From positions 1 through 10,421 of the forward strand of contig BBXU01002788.1 in assembly GCA_001598975.1 (NCBI GenBank): DNA of 10,421 nucleotides, given 5' to 3'. The position numbers were made by a program, and so were the translations under genes. How positions within the stretch are numbered: the first letter of the stretch is position 1; each line of letters opens with the position of its first letter. The notes under the pieces were generated by a model. That model saw nothing but the letters and a program-made list of their open reading frames with translations. It was not told the DNA's origin and made no database searches. Source of the stretch: Parachlorella kessleri (taxonomy: Eukaryota > Chlorophyta > Trebouxiophyceae > Chlorellales > Chlorellaceae). Below, piece by piece: positions 1 through 7,764 of the stretch.

Positions 1-18
1 ACCACTTCGATGCCCCAC

Positions 19-1968
19 CTGGCAAATCTTCAGCCGTCGCATGGCCATCACATTGGAAAAGACCGGGGGCACAAGCTTGGTGTTGTTGGGGAACACATAC
101 ACAGCGGGCTTAGCAGGCGGGGCTGCGTCACCCTTCCCGCCGCCGTGTGCTTTCGCCTCACCCCCGCCAGGGGCAGCAGCTTGCCGCCACCTCAGCTTGC
201 CCTGTGCCAAGACGGCGGGGCGGTCCAAGGACACCTCAGCACGATTATTTTATATAGCAGACCTGGAAGTTAGCATGATGACATGGGTCTGAGGCGGGTA
301 AGCGTGCCCTGCTAAGACTGTAGTGCTGTGATGCCCTCAACACCAACCTCACCTCACGGCCACCCCCTGTCTCTCACATGTTCCACAGGTGTGCGCAGGC
401 GTAGGCTACAAGCAGGGCCCGGCTCCCTACCAAACAAGCATGCCCCTAATGGGCTGAGACCCCCCATGCACGGACAAGACGCTCCCCGGCCAGCCAGCTC
501 GTCCGCCCGCCCGCCCGCCAGCCAGCCTTCAGGTCCCTAGCTACAACTCCCTTGCGCGCCTACCTACCTGCAGGCGCGAGGTGTTGGGCTCCTTGGCCAG
601 TGCGGTGTAGAAGTTGACGTCCGCGGGGTGGGAGCGCACGCGCGCCGCCAGGAAGTCCGGCAGCGCCAGCCCCTCCAGCGCCTCGCAGTGGTAGCAGCTG
701 CGACGCATGGCGGCCACCCTGCGAGCACGTATGCGCACACACAGGCCTGCCCTGAGGGGAAGCTGAAGCAGGGGGTAGCTCGTCTGCAACCAGCCCCAGG
801 CCCTGCCCCTCCCACAGCTCGCAGAGGTGGCAGCGATGCCGACGGCTGGGAGGCACCCTGCTGCTCTCTAGGAGGGAGGGTGGTGTCGAGCACAGGCACC
901 CAGGATGGATATGTGCTAGCAAAAGATTGCGGACGGATCTCCAGCCCGGAAGGCCATGTCTGGGACCTATGTTCGTGGGGTCCCCACCCCACCCACCCAC
1001 CATACACACACCCCATGATGGCATAGCAAAGCACACAGATGGGGAGGTCGTGGGCTGTGAGGGGTGCCTGGCGAGCAGCCAGGGCCTCACCAGTCGTAGA
1101 CATTCACCACGGTGAGCACGATGAGGTGGCGGGAGTAGTCTGCCGGCCAGCGTGGGTAGGGCTGCAGGAAGTGCCTGCAAGCAGGGGTCACCACGCCAGC
1201 GTCGCTCAGCTGGGGTTGTGGCACCTGAGCTATGGCGCAATGGCATAACGGGATCGTTGTGGTGCAGGGAATACAAGGCTGGAGCCACTGACTGACTGAC
1301 TGACTGACTGACTGCGCGGAGGGGTGTTGTGCGCAACTAGAGCCTCCCATGCAGCTCAAGCTGCCGGCATGACACAACCCAGGATGCAAGACGGTTACCT
1401 ACCAACTGGGACTCCTAAGTAGCCCCCCCCCCACCCCACCCACCCACCCACACTACCACCTACTTGTGCATGGTGAAGCTGGAGTCCACTTTGATGTCAA
1501 AGTTTAGCCTCAGCAGCTGCTCCATCGCATTGGTGCCTGCGCCCGCACGCCAGCAAGGCTTAGCGTTCTGGGTGCTGTCACATGGGGTGAGCTGCGGGAA
1601 TGCTTGGCTAGAAACATACACGCGCTGCGCAAGGGGTGCCCTGCCTGTCCTCAGGGTTGACCGCTCATCCCTCGGCATGGCTTGGCAGGTCCCATCGCAC
1701 TTCATGCGGCATTGTAAACCCAGGCACCACCCTCCCTTACATCCAGCCAAAGCACCATGAACTTAGAGTTGGCCCCTTGCCTGGAGGCCCGTTCCGTATG
1801 CCTAACACTCGTGTTTCATTGTTCAAACTCAAAAAGGTGTAGGCTCCTACCAGCGCACAACTCGGTTGCGACTGGCACAAAGCGCAGCTGATGACATTCA
1901 CCCGGGGCCTCCAATCCCTCAAACTCAACAGTTGCAGCTCCGGTCAGCCAGCTGGCCTGGCTGGGTAC
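19..1968 (-). CDS. Unrecognised multi-exon gene, C-terminal end off the left edge
   Basis: Five exons on the minus strand join with matching phases: 1851-about 1968 (5' limit uncertain; 1923 is an alternative acceptor), 1464-1536, 1091-1174, 568-718 and 19-234, with another donor at 18. Introns are 314, 289, 372 and 333 bases. About 214 residues are visible. Landmarks in order are VEFEGLEAPGECHQLRFVPV, LRLNFDIKVDSSFTMHKHF, YPRWPADYSRHLIVLTVV followed by NVYDW, SCYHCEALEGLALPDFLAAR, EPNTSRLQVSLDRPAVL, a low-complexity Gly/Ala/Lys linker of about 25 residues, and VYVFPNNTKLVPPVFSNVMA. There are two potential N-glycosylation sequons (NTS and NNT). I do not recognise the family. The hydrophobic LIVLTVV stretch is too short to be a clear membrane span and is more like a buried beta strand. 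Four consistent splice joins and coherent protein texture make this a real gene. Its function is unknown; a luminal or secreted enzyme is only an inference from the sequons and the possible N-terminal anchor at 2541-2727. Confidence 0.75.
503..527. repeat. GCCC/GCCA tetranucleotide tract
   Basis: The plus strand has several CCCG-phase tetranucleotides followed by CCAG copies. It lies in the intron at 235-567 of the unrecognised gene. On the sense strand it gives three GGG runs, weaker than the other two arrays. Confidence 0.6.
982..1001 (-). repeat. Second G-run array in the next intron
   Basis: On the minus strand the sequence is GGTGGGTGGGTGGGGTGGGG, with four runs of at least three G split by single T bases. 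It lies in the intron at 719-1090 of the same gene, about 90 bases downstream of the donor. It closely resembles the array at 1423-1449. Confidence 0.75.
1287..1314. repeat. (ACTG)7 tetranucleotide microsatellite
   Basis: Seven perfect ACTG copies lie inside the intron at 1175-1463 of the unrecognised minus-strand gene, 112 bases from its acceptor. They are probably polymorphic between strains. Confidence 0.9.
1423..1449 (-). repeat. G-quadruplex-type G-run array beside a splice donor
   Basis: On the minus (sense) strand this reads as three GGG runs, a GGGG run and a ten-G run, all separated by single T bases. It lies in the intron, 14 bases downstream of the donor at 1463. Single-base loops are the most stable class of G-quadruplex motif. 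Confidence 0.75.
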
Positions 1969-2020
1969 CTGAGTGCCTCTCCCCCACCACATGGATACTC
2001 GTCTTGGGCGTGGCAGGCAC

Positions 2021-2727
2021 CTTGGCAGGCGGCAGGCCAGGAAAGTTGCAGGCTCGGCAGACGGCATGGTACCTGCAATACAGCAGCAGCAGTGCTGCCC
2101 TTGAGTTCTGTGATGGCTGGGCCCATGCACGGGGACAGAGATGGCTGGTCTTATGTTCAGAAAGAGAGGTGGCTGGTCTAAGCAGAGCGAGACACAGGAG
2201 AGTTGTTGTGCACAACTAGGCATGCCAGCGGAGGAACACGATGCTGGTCAGTTGTTGACACCCACTTGTGGGGTATGAAGCCCTTTGTCGGCTGTGTAGG
2301 CTCAGTATCACCGCTTTCTGGGCCATGGAAGTCTGCCTCCTGTGAGTAGGCAGCGCCTGAGCCTGCGTCTGCAGCACGTAAGGCGCTTTGTGCCTTGCTG
2401 GCCCCTGCAGATGTACCCAACTGCAGCTGCGGTGCCAAGCTACGCGATTTGCTTTAACCTGGGACGAGCAAGACGCGCTTGCCATGGGTCTACAGCTGGA
2501 GGCACGTAGGTGGCCATAGGATGCTCAGCATAGTACTGACCTGGGTGGTGGTACTGTGTGGGGTACCCCCTAGCTGGGGCTGCTGGCACATCGTACGGAC
2601 CTGGGCTCTTAAGAAGCGAGCTGCTGGTTATCCAGTACCCAGCAATGAGTGAGAGCAGCAGCACCAGCGGCAGCTTGGAGAGGCCCTGCCGGCTGGGATG
2701 TGATGCCTCTGGGTGATCGGTGCTCAT
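2021..2727 (-). CDS. Probable N-terminal exons of the left gene: signal-anchor and stem
   Basis: An ATG at 2727 opens a frame with a short polar N-terminus (MSTDHPEASHPSRQ), then a membrane-type stretch LPLVLLLSLIAGYW and a Pro/Tyr/Ser-rich stem, as in type II Golgi or ER proteins. Two readings are possible. Unspliced, it ends at a TAG at 2440 and encodes 95 residues (Tyr/Pro-rich C-terminus). Spliced, donor GTCAGT after 2541 joins 2404-2266 (text ending TKGFIPHK) and then 2072-2021 (YHAVCRACNFPGLPPAK), each with matching phase, and could lead into the exon ending at 1851. The last join is the weak point, because the only phase-0 acceptors leave an intron of about 53 or 98 bases. An in-frame TAG immediately upstream at 2764-2766, just after a good acceptor (CTTACAG), makes 2727 the likely start and suggests a 5' UTR intron. 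The family is not recognised. Confidence 0.4.
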
Positions 2728-2766
2728 CACATGTCTATGCTCGACAACTGCCGCAACAGAACCCTA

Positions 2767-3738
2767 CTGTAAGGAGAAGATTGGCAGCCCCCATGCTGAA
2801 GAGGAGCTTGCAATGCATGATTGCTTGGGTATGACTCAGCGTTATGGGTAAGTTTTAGTCAACCTGCTTAGACCCCCTCCCCAGCTCACCAGCACGGTAT
2901 GAGTAGGAGCTACTCTTGCCCACAGATTACATCACGAGCTTAGATCCGTCTGTAAGCCCAGGGCAAGCTTTTGAGCGCAATCACACCTGCAGGAGATTTA
3001 GTCCCTGGCCTAGGAACTGGTCCGTCGTCAGCTGCTTTCAGCTGCAGCCTGGGCCAGGGAGCGCGTTGCAAGCAAGCAAAGGAAAACACTTTGCCAAGCA
3101 AAGCATGCAAGTGGCAGGCAAACACTGTAAGTGTGCAGGGCAAATGCACAATGAGCGAAGGAACTAGTAGCGGCACACAAGGGTAAAAAGCGCACAAGAG
3201 CAAAGGATGCCTCATAACAAGTCCCTTGGCAGCTGCTGAGGGCGCATGGCAGGCCCGCATTTGACCGTCCCAACAGACAAAAGCAGCCAGCCCACTGCTG
3301 GGCGGCGGCAGCAACAACACAGAGAGCTGGCTGCCCAGGAGAAACATGTGAGACTGCGCCATATGGCAGCAGGCTCGCGTTCCAACCTGGCGCAGCCACC
3401 GACAAAGCAGCTAGCGCCGGTGCTGGAACATGTACGGATAGTGGTGGGTCCTCGCATGCCAGTGCCGCTCCTTGGGGGTCACCTACAGAGTGAGTAAAGG
3501 TGCACACAGTGCGGTAGGCAGTTGCGCGACTCATGACAGCCAGTAGGTGAGTTGGCACTCTGGTTTGCACACACCAGCAGTTGTTGCTACTGGCAAGCGT
3601 GTGAGGTTTGACAACACGTTTAGTGGCATGGCTGGGGTGACTGACCACTGCACTGCCCACTCCACTCCACGCTGGCCACAGCACAGCACCCACGCTCGAC
3701 TGCCATCTGTCTTCGCTAAGCGGGCCACCTAGTCGTCG
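2767..3738. other. Non-coding stretch: 3' UTR of small gene and leader of left gene
   Basis: No exon with convincing texture or matching splice partners was found on either strand. A 221-codon minus-strand frame at 3028-3693 is Cys/Ala/Ser/His-rich without domain character and is judged to be chance. A good acceptor (TTCTCCTTACAG on the minus strand) ends at 2767 and probably closes a 5' UTR intron of the gene starting at 2727. Confidence 0.45.
2927..2931 (-). terminator. Possible polyadenylation signal (TGTAA) of the small gene
   Basis: This is the first TGTAA on the minus strand after the stop at 3739, about 810 bases downstream. If used, only about 150-200 bases would remain for the promoter and leader of the next minus-strand gene (ATG at 2727), so the assignment is tentative. 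Confidence 0.25.
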
Positions 3739-4248
3739 TCAAGCCCCATGAGACCCAGGCACCTCCGTCCAGACAGAGTAGTGCGTTGCCTCGTCCATCT
3801 CCTCGTCTGTTAGCGACTCTCCAGGCCTGAGATCGCCCACAGTGCCGGCCAGGCTCTGCTCCCATGCTGTTTCCTCGTGGTACTTGGACCTCTGCACCAA
3901 TGTGCGGTGAGTGCAGCCTCTCATGCCCAGCAGCCTAGCGTGTAGCCCACCTCATGTGGGGCTCCCCGCGGCTGCAGCTGTAGAAGGGGCGCTTTAAGGC
4001 ACTGTTTGTATGCTCGACCTTGGAAAGTACGTGAGTAGCTCCGTAAAGCGTGGTTTTACCTTGAGAGCTCGGTGCTGCTTAAGCCTGTCCAAAATAGCGC
4101 TCTGCCCAGCCCCCAGCCTGCATCCCGTGGGTTCAGTGTGGTGTCGCAGGCCGGCAGCCTGGTAGTGCCAAGAATGCCTGTGTAGAAGTCGAGTAGTTTG
4201 GGCTAGGGTGCCGCGAGCAGCCTGCGTGATACGCTGGAACTGAAACAT
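3739..4248 (-). CDS. Small protein with organelle-targeting-like N-terminus (unrecognised)
   Basis: Two minus-strand exons, 4248-4060 and 3891-3739, are joined in phase 0 across a 168-base intron (AAG/GTAAAA donor, GGTGCAG acceptor) and end in TGA at 3739-3741. The protein is 113 residues. The first 35 or so residues (beginning MFQFQRITQAARGTLAQTTR) are rich in Arg, Gln, Thr and Leu with no acidic residue, typical of a mitochondrial presequence, though plastid targeting is possible. The C-terminal half is hydrophilic and acidic, with the stretch GDLRPGESLTDEEMDEATHY. No membrane span or known motif is evident. The frame stays open upstream to 4413, but ATG 4248 is preferred because a TATA-like box lies just upstream in that extra stretch. 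It diverges from the PP2C gene with about 600 bases between start codons. A lineage-specific organellar subunit or assembly factor is possible but unproven. Confidence 0.6.
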
Positions 4249-4300
4249 TGGAGCGACTGATGGGACGAGTAAGCCCTCTCGGCAGTTATAAGCGCTGGCT

Positions 4301-4310
4301 CTTTTATTAA
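4301..4310 (-). promoter_or_regulatory. TATA-like box for the small minus-strand gene
   Basis: Read on the minus strand this is TTAATAAAAG, about 53-62 bases upstream of the ATG at 4248. A second AT-rich motif (TTATAACTG on the minus strand) lies at about 4283-4291. A start site near 4270-4280 would exclude the longer upstream frame. No transcript evidence is available. Confidence 0.3.
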
Positions 4311-4582
4311 GTTGTTCGGTCCCTGAAAGAAATAGCAGTACGAGAAAAATGCGGAGACTCCAGGGTGCGAGGAACTTGGCTGCTGATGTCAGCCTTGGAC
4401 GTGCGAGCCACAAAGCGGCTTCTTATGTGATGAGCAGCGGAAAATTATGTTCGATCTGGTGAAGTTGATTTCGACAGTTGAAGCTGGAGTTTTTGTCGCC
4501 ATGCACGTCATGAACTTGCAGTCGAGAGGCCCGGCGGGCCGTTGGAGACCTCAGTGCCTTAACAATTGAAAGATCAACACGA

Positions 4583-4588
4583 TATAAA
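4583..4588 (+). promoter_or_regulatory. TATA-like box (TATAAA) for the PP2C gene
   Basis: An exact TATAAA within GATATAAACT lies 261 bases upstream of the PP2C ATG. If used, the 5' UTR would be about 230 bases and would contain two short upstream reading frames. A start site further downstream would remove them. Confidence 0.3.
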
Positions 4589-4667
4589 CTTCACGGTCAA
4601 GGTGTGAAACCGATTGACCAGCCAAAACCTCTAGTGCTGCCAGCTCAGGCGGGGGCGCCTGGGCGCA

Positions 4668-4703
4668 ATGCCCCGCCCCCTGGTGCCGCGGCCTCGCCCA
4701 TAA
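4668..4703 (+). other. Upstream open reading frame 1 in the PP2C leader
   Basis: An ATG at 4668 is followed by ten codons and TAA at 4701-4703, giving the Pro/Arg-rich peptide MPRPLVPRPRP. It lies between the TATA-like motif and the main start, so it would be in the leader if transcription begins near 4610. Whether it is translated is unknown. Confidence 0.3.
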
Positions 4704-4721
4704 GTGGCCTCGGCAACCTGA

Positions 4722-4757
4722 ATGAACACCTTGTTTGTTCTTGGAGCACCTAAATAG
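4722..4757 (+). other. Upstream open reading frame 2 in the PP2C leader
   Basis: An ATG at 4722 is followed by ten codons and TAG at 4755-4757 (MNTLFVLGAPK). It ends 91 bases before the main ATG. Like the first short frame it could damp translation of the phosphatase if the leader starts upstream of it. Confidence 0.3.
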
Positions 4758-4848
4758 ACTTACCTCCACCTTCCTTTGACGGATTCTGAAGCGTCTGTGA
4801 GCTCTTTCAAGTCTCATCACCAGCCCTCGTCTGCACCATCGAGAGACC

Positions 4849-6428
4849 ATGCAGCCCCTTCTGAGGCTGAATATGTCCTCCTGTGTGTCCGGAGTCTGCA
4901 AGTAAGCTGCGTTGTCCTTAGCACTGTCAAGTCAACATTGTCGAATTAGATTGGTAGGTTTAAAGTCGTGCAGTGTCGCAGGACGGAGTCTAAAAACAAT
5001 TCGCCATCCCCTGCAGGACCGCAAAGGCTCTCGTCTCCCGGCACCCCGTAATGGCAAGCCCCGCCCATCTCCGTCGCACGAGCCGGGTGACCAAAGTCTG
5101 TGCGCAGGCTGCCGCTGCAGTCGCCCCTCAACAGCTGACAAGGAAGCTTGCAGTGACGATGGCCCCGCATAGCGCCGGTGAGCGGCATCAAGACAGCATC
5201 GTCAAACGCTGTTGCTGTTTGAGCGCTTCCTGGCTGAGCCGTGGCCACTGTGGCTGACTCCACCAGTGGCTTGGTCATCCCTGGCGCAGGAGTTGCCGTG
5301 CTGAGCGAGACTGGCAGGGAAGGCGGCAGCCCCAAGCCTGTCAACCAAGACACCTTCCTGGTGGACTCCACAAGCTCTGGCCTCACAGTCGTCGGCGTCT
5401 TTGACGGCCATGGTGAGCAGCCCTGGCAGTGAGCATGCCTTACCGAAGCTTGGCTGCCGCTATAGCCACCTGCAAGTGTGTTGCCGGCTGGATTTGCAAT
5501 GCACTGCCTTTGTCCTGTTGTGTGCCCTTTGAAGTGTCCTTTAGCAGCTGCGACGGACCTGGAAACTTACCACGTTGCTGGCCCACATCCATGCAGGGAG
5601 GCACGGACACTTTGCCTCTCGACACGTGGCCAAGTCGCTGCAGACATACCTGCAGCAGAGGGCCCAGGAAGCACACCGTGCGACCATAACCTCTTCAGAC
5701 AATGGCGACAGCAACGGCAACACCAACACCACAACTGGTCTGGGTAACACAGCAGACTTGGAGCAGCAGCCCGCTTTGTTGCTCTCAGAAGCCGATGCCC
5801 AGGGCATGCTGCAAGCTGGCTTCAAGGAGACGGCTACCAGCATCAAGATGGCCCACCTCCGCAGGATGTTGGATGTTGAGACCAGCGGGAGCACAGCCTG
5901 CATGTGTGCCGTGCTTCCCAACAGGTGAGGGGGCGGCGCGGCTGACGTGCTTTAGTCCTTGCTCTGCGGCTTGTGCCTGCTGGCTGGCAGCATCCCTCTT
6001 TCACAAGGTGTTTGGCTAGTGTGCTTGGCAAGCCAGCAAAGCTGGTGCGGGTTGCGCAGTAACATCCTCTTGAGGCCTGACTCCCAGCCCCCTTGCGCTT
6101 TTTGCTGCAGCTTGGTGGTTGCCCATGTGGGGGACACCCGGGCGGTGGTGGGCGTGGCGGCGGAGGGGGGCGGGTACACGGCCACCTTTGCCACCAAGGA
6201 CCACAAGCCTGGCGACCTGTCTGAGAGGGCACGCATCGTGTCCCAGGGCGGTCGGGTGTCGCAGCGCTCTGACAAATATGGCCAGCCCACGGGGCCCTTC
6301 CGGGTGGTCCCCAAGGCTACCTATGGGAGCATGGCGGGGCTGGCCGTCTCCCGGGCATTTGGTGACCTTCACTTGGCCTCGGCGGGGGTGGTCCCCACCC
6401 CAGACATCACTGTGCACCCCTGCAGCGC

Positions 6429-6462
<34 letters not shown>

Positions 6463-6714
6463 GCAGATGTGGGTGCAGCACGTGCTGGAGCCACTGCGGA
6501 GGCTCTGGCGGGCCGGCCTAGGGAGCTGCTGGTGGTGGGGACTGATGGGTTGTGGGACATGGTGGGAAATGAGGAGGCGGTGCTGCTGGCGGCCGAGGCT
6601 GGGCACCCGGAGGCTGGCGCCCAGGCTCTAATGGAGACTGCCAAAGCTCGGTGGGCGGCTAGCCAGGGTGGCGAGCGGCGGGACGACATCACCGTGACCG
6701 TCGTCTACCTGTGA
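4849..6714 (+). CDS. PP2C-family (PPM) Ser/Thr protein phosphatase, probably organelle-targeted
   Basis: The gene has five exons: 4849-4901, 5017-5177, 5290-5412, 5597-5924 and 6111-6714. Introns are 115, 112, 184 and 186 bases, all GT-AG with matching phases. The product is 422 residues. Residues 1 to about 70 look like a chloroplast transit peptide: rich in Ser, Ala, Arg and Val, almost no acidic residues, with a VCAQA site near residue 47. PP2C motifs then appear in order: VNQD (Asp92, metal binding), VVGVFDGHG (Asp110, Gly111), the plant-type RHGHFASRHV, SGSTA (209-213), HVGDTRAV (227-234), KDHKP, ERARIVSQGGRV, GLAVSRAFGD (298-306), VVGTDGLWD (Asp367) and DDITVTVVYL (413-422, Asp413/414). 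The Mn/Mg ligands expected of an active phosphatase are present. An acidic/Asn-rich insert (about 140-175) and a serine run (330-339) are loop insertions. An in-frame TGA at 4798-4800 supports ATG 4849; ATG 5051 is an alternative start with the same catalytic domain. Plastid PP2Cs such as PPH1/TAP38 and PBCP exist, but I cannot assign orthology. Confidence 0.93.
6433..6462 (+). repeat. In-frame AGC repeat coding for ten serines
   Basis: Nine AGC codons and one AGT encode ten consecutive serines inside the last PP2C exon, between the VVPTPDITVHP segment and the ELLVVGTDGLWD motif. This is a loop position in the PP2C fold. The run is an expandable microsatellite, so its length may vary between strains. 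Confidence 0.9.
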
Positions 6715-7764
6715 GCGGTGTGACCTGGGCTGGTTGACTTGCTTCAGTATGAAGTCACTTCGTTGGATATAACTTACCCCATTGCTTGCTGAATGTACCC
6801 TCTTGTTGGTGGAACCTTTCAGGTTTGTTATGCCAGGTTCTATTTTTTGGGTTGTTTGAGCCAGGTCTGCATGCAGCAAGTTGTAGCTCCCGATTTTGGT
6901 GAAGCGAGTGCTGCAGAGGACCAATAACATATGGGAAGAAAAATATGAGAGCGTTGAACTCCTGCTTGATATTTGATGCTTCTAATGCAATTACAGGTGC
7001 CTTTTTGTGACCTTGCCAGCTTTTGTGACTTGCCAGCTGACTTCCTTTGCTTAACCCCTTATATGATTGCCTCCCCTTGCCTGCTTTCTTGACACTACAC
7101 TTGTGTTACAACCCTGAGAATGAGTAATATCAGAGGAGTGAGAGCCACAAAGACAGATTGCACACAACTCATGGCTGGCTGCCAAGGCCAGGCGCACATG
7201 CTTGGTTACCAGGCTACCAGCTCCAACCCATTCCATCTGCAGAGCAGTTGTATCCACATCCCTGACAACAGCTGCATCAAAGACCGAAGTAGCCCTGACA
7301 ACAGCATCAGAAACTAACCATGACCAACAGCTCCATGCAGCGCATGAGTGTCCACTTCAAACGGCCTGCGCCATGCAAGCCAGGCTGAGTCACCTAGCAC
7401 CACAGCAAAGGGGGCTATGCATACGTACACCACATACCCAAAATCTTCTTTGGGCCTGGCAAGCACTGGTCAGTGGACGCTCCCAAGTGGCATGTAGCCA
7501 CCCAGGACCAGTACATAAATATGCAGGTCATGATCAGAGAGCAGTCAGGGTCGCTAGCATGAAGGCAAAGCATGAGGAGTCAGCAAGCTAATAGTGAAAA
7601 TATGTCGGGACACCCCAGGTCAGTAATTGCGGCCTTCCAACCTAATCTGTTGTCATAGCCCACATATCATAGGGCCCCATGCTGCACACTCGGAACCCTT
7701 CCATATGCCAAGCACTAACACCGCGCACTGGGATCGTACAGGGCTGACCAGTGCTGCACAGGAG
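6715..7764. other. Convergent intergenic region holding two 3' UTRs
   Basis: This is about 1,050 bases between the PP2C stop codon (plus) and the GT14 stop codon (minus). I found no convincing coding exon here; the short open frames lack consistent protein texture or splice partners. The first 400 bases are T-rich on the plus strand, as expected of the PP2C 3' UTR, but no TGTAA signal is visible on that strand. Two TGTAA signals are present on the minus strand for the GT14 gene. Confidence 0.6.
7106..7110 (-). terminator. Likely polyadenylation signal (TGTAA) of the GT14 gene
   Basis: TTACA on the plus strand reads TGTAA on the minus strand, the usual chlorophyte poly(A) signal. It would give a 3' UTR of about 670 bases, a normal length for these algae. 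Another copy lies at 6991-6995. Confidence 0.4.

Larger units (their letters stand above)
4249..4848. promoter_or_regulatory. Shared divergent promoter region and 5' UTRs
   Basis: This stretch separates two start codons that point away from each other: the small minus-strand gene (ATG at 4248) and the PP2C gene (ATG at 4849). It is AT-richer than the surrounding exons and carries TATA-like motifs for both directions. No convincing coding exon was found in it apart from two short upstream reading frames on the PP2C side. Co-regulation of the two genes is an inference from the geometry only. Confidence 0.55.

Noticed and set aside
560..1336. 258-codon minus-strand open frame
   Set aside because: It crosses two introns and covers the real exons at 568-718 and 1091-1174 in the wrong frame. 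Phase-matched splicing explains the region better.
3028..3693. 221-codon minus-strand open frame
   Set aside because: The composition is rich in Cys, His, Ser and Ala with no domain, motif or splice partner. It lies in the presumed 3' UTR of the small gene. GC-rich sequence gives such frames by chance.
4249..4413. Longer N-terminus of the small gene with a hydrophobic stretch (LVLLFLSG)
   Set aside because: The frame is open, but TATA-like motifs lie within it and ATG 4248 gives a cleaner targeting sequence. A signal-peptide start at 4413 cannot be fully excluded without transcript data.
5241..5432. Independent PP2C start at the GTG at 5241
   Set aside because: The frame is blocked by TGA at 5235 and GTG is not a plausible eukaryotic start. 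A phase-matched acceptor at 5289 links to upstream coding exons.
5959..6110. In-frame extension upstream of the last PP2C exon
   Set aside because: This is the open tail of the intron at 5925-6110. Joining 5924 to 6111 restores the conserved segment between SGSTA and HVGDTRAV, so the extension is not coding.
6016..6606. 196-codon minus-strand frame and other long frames opposite the PP2C exon
   Set aside because: These are antisense shadows of the PP2C coding exon. The plus-strand frame carries ordered PP2C motifs, while the shadows carry poly-Ala or poly-Leu from the AGC repeat.
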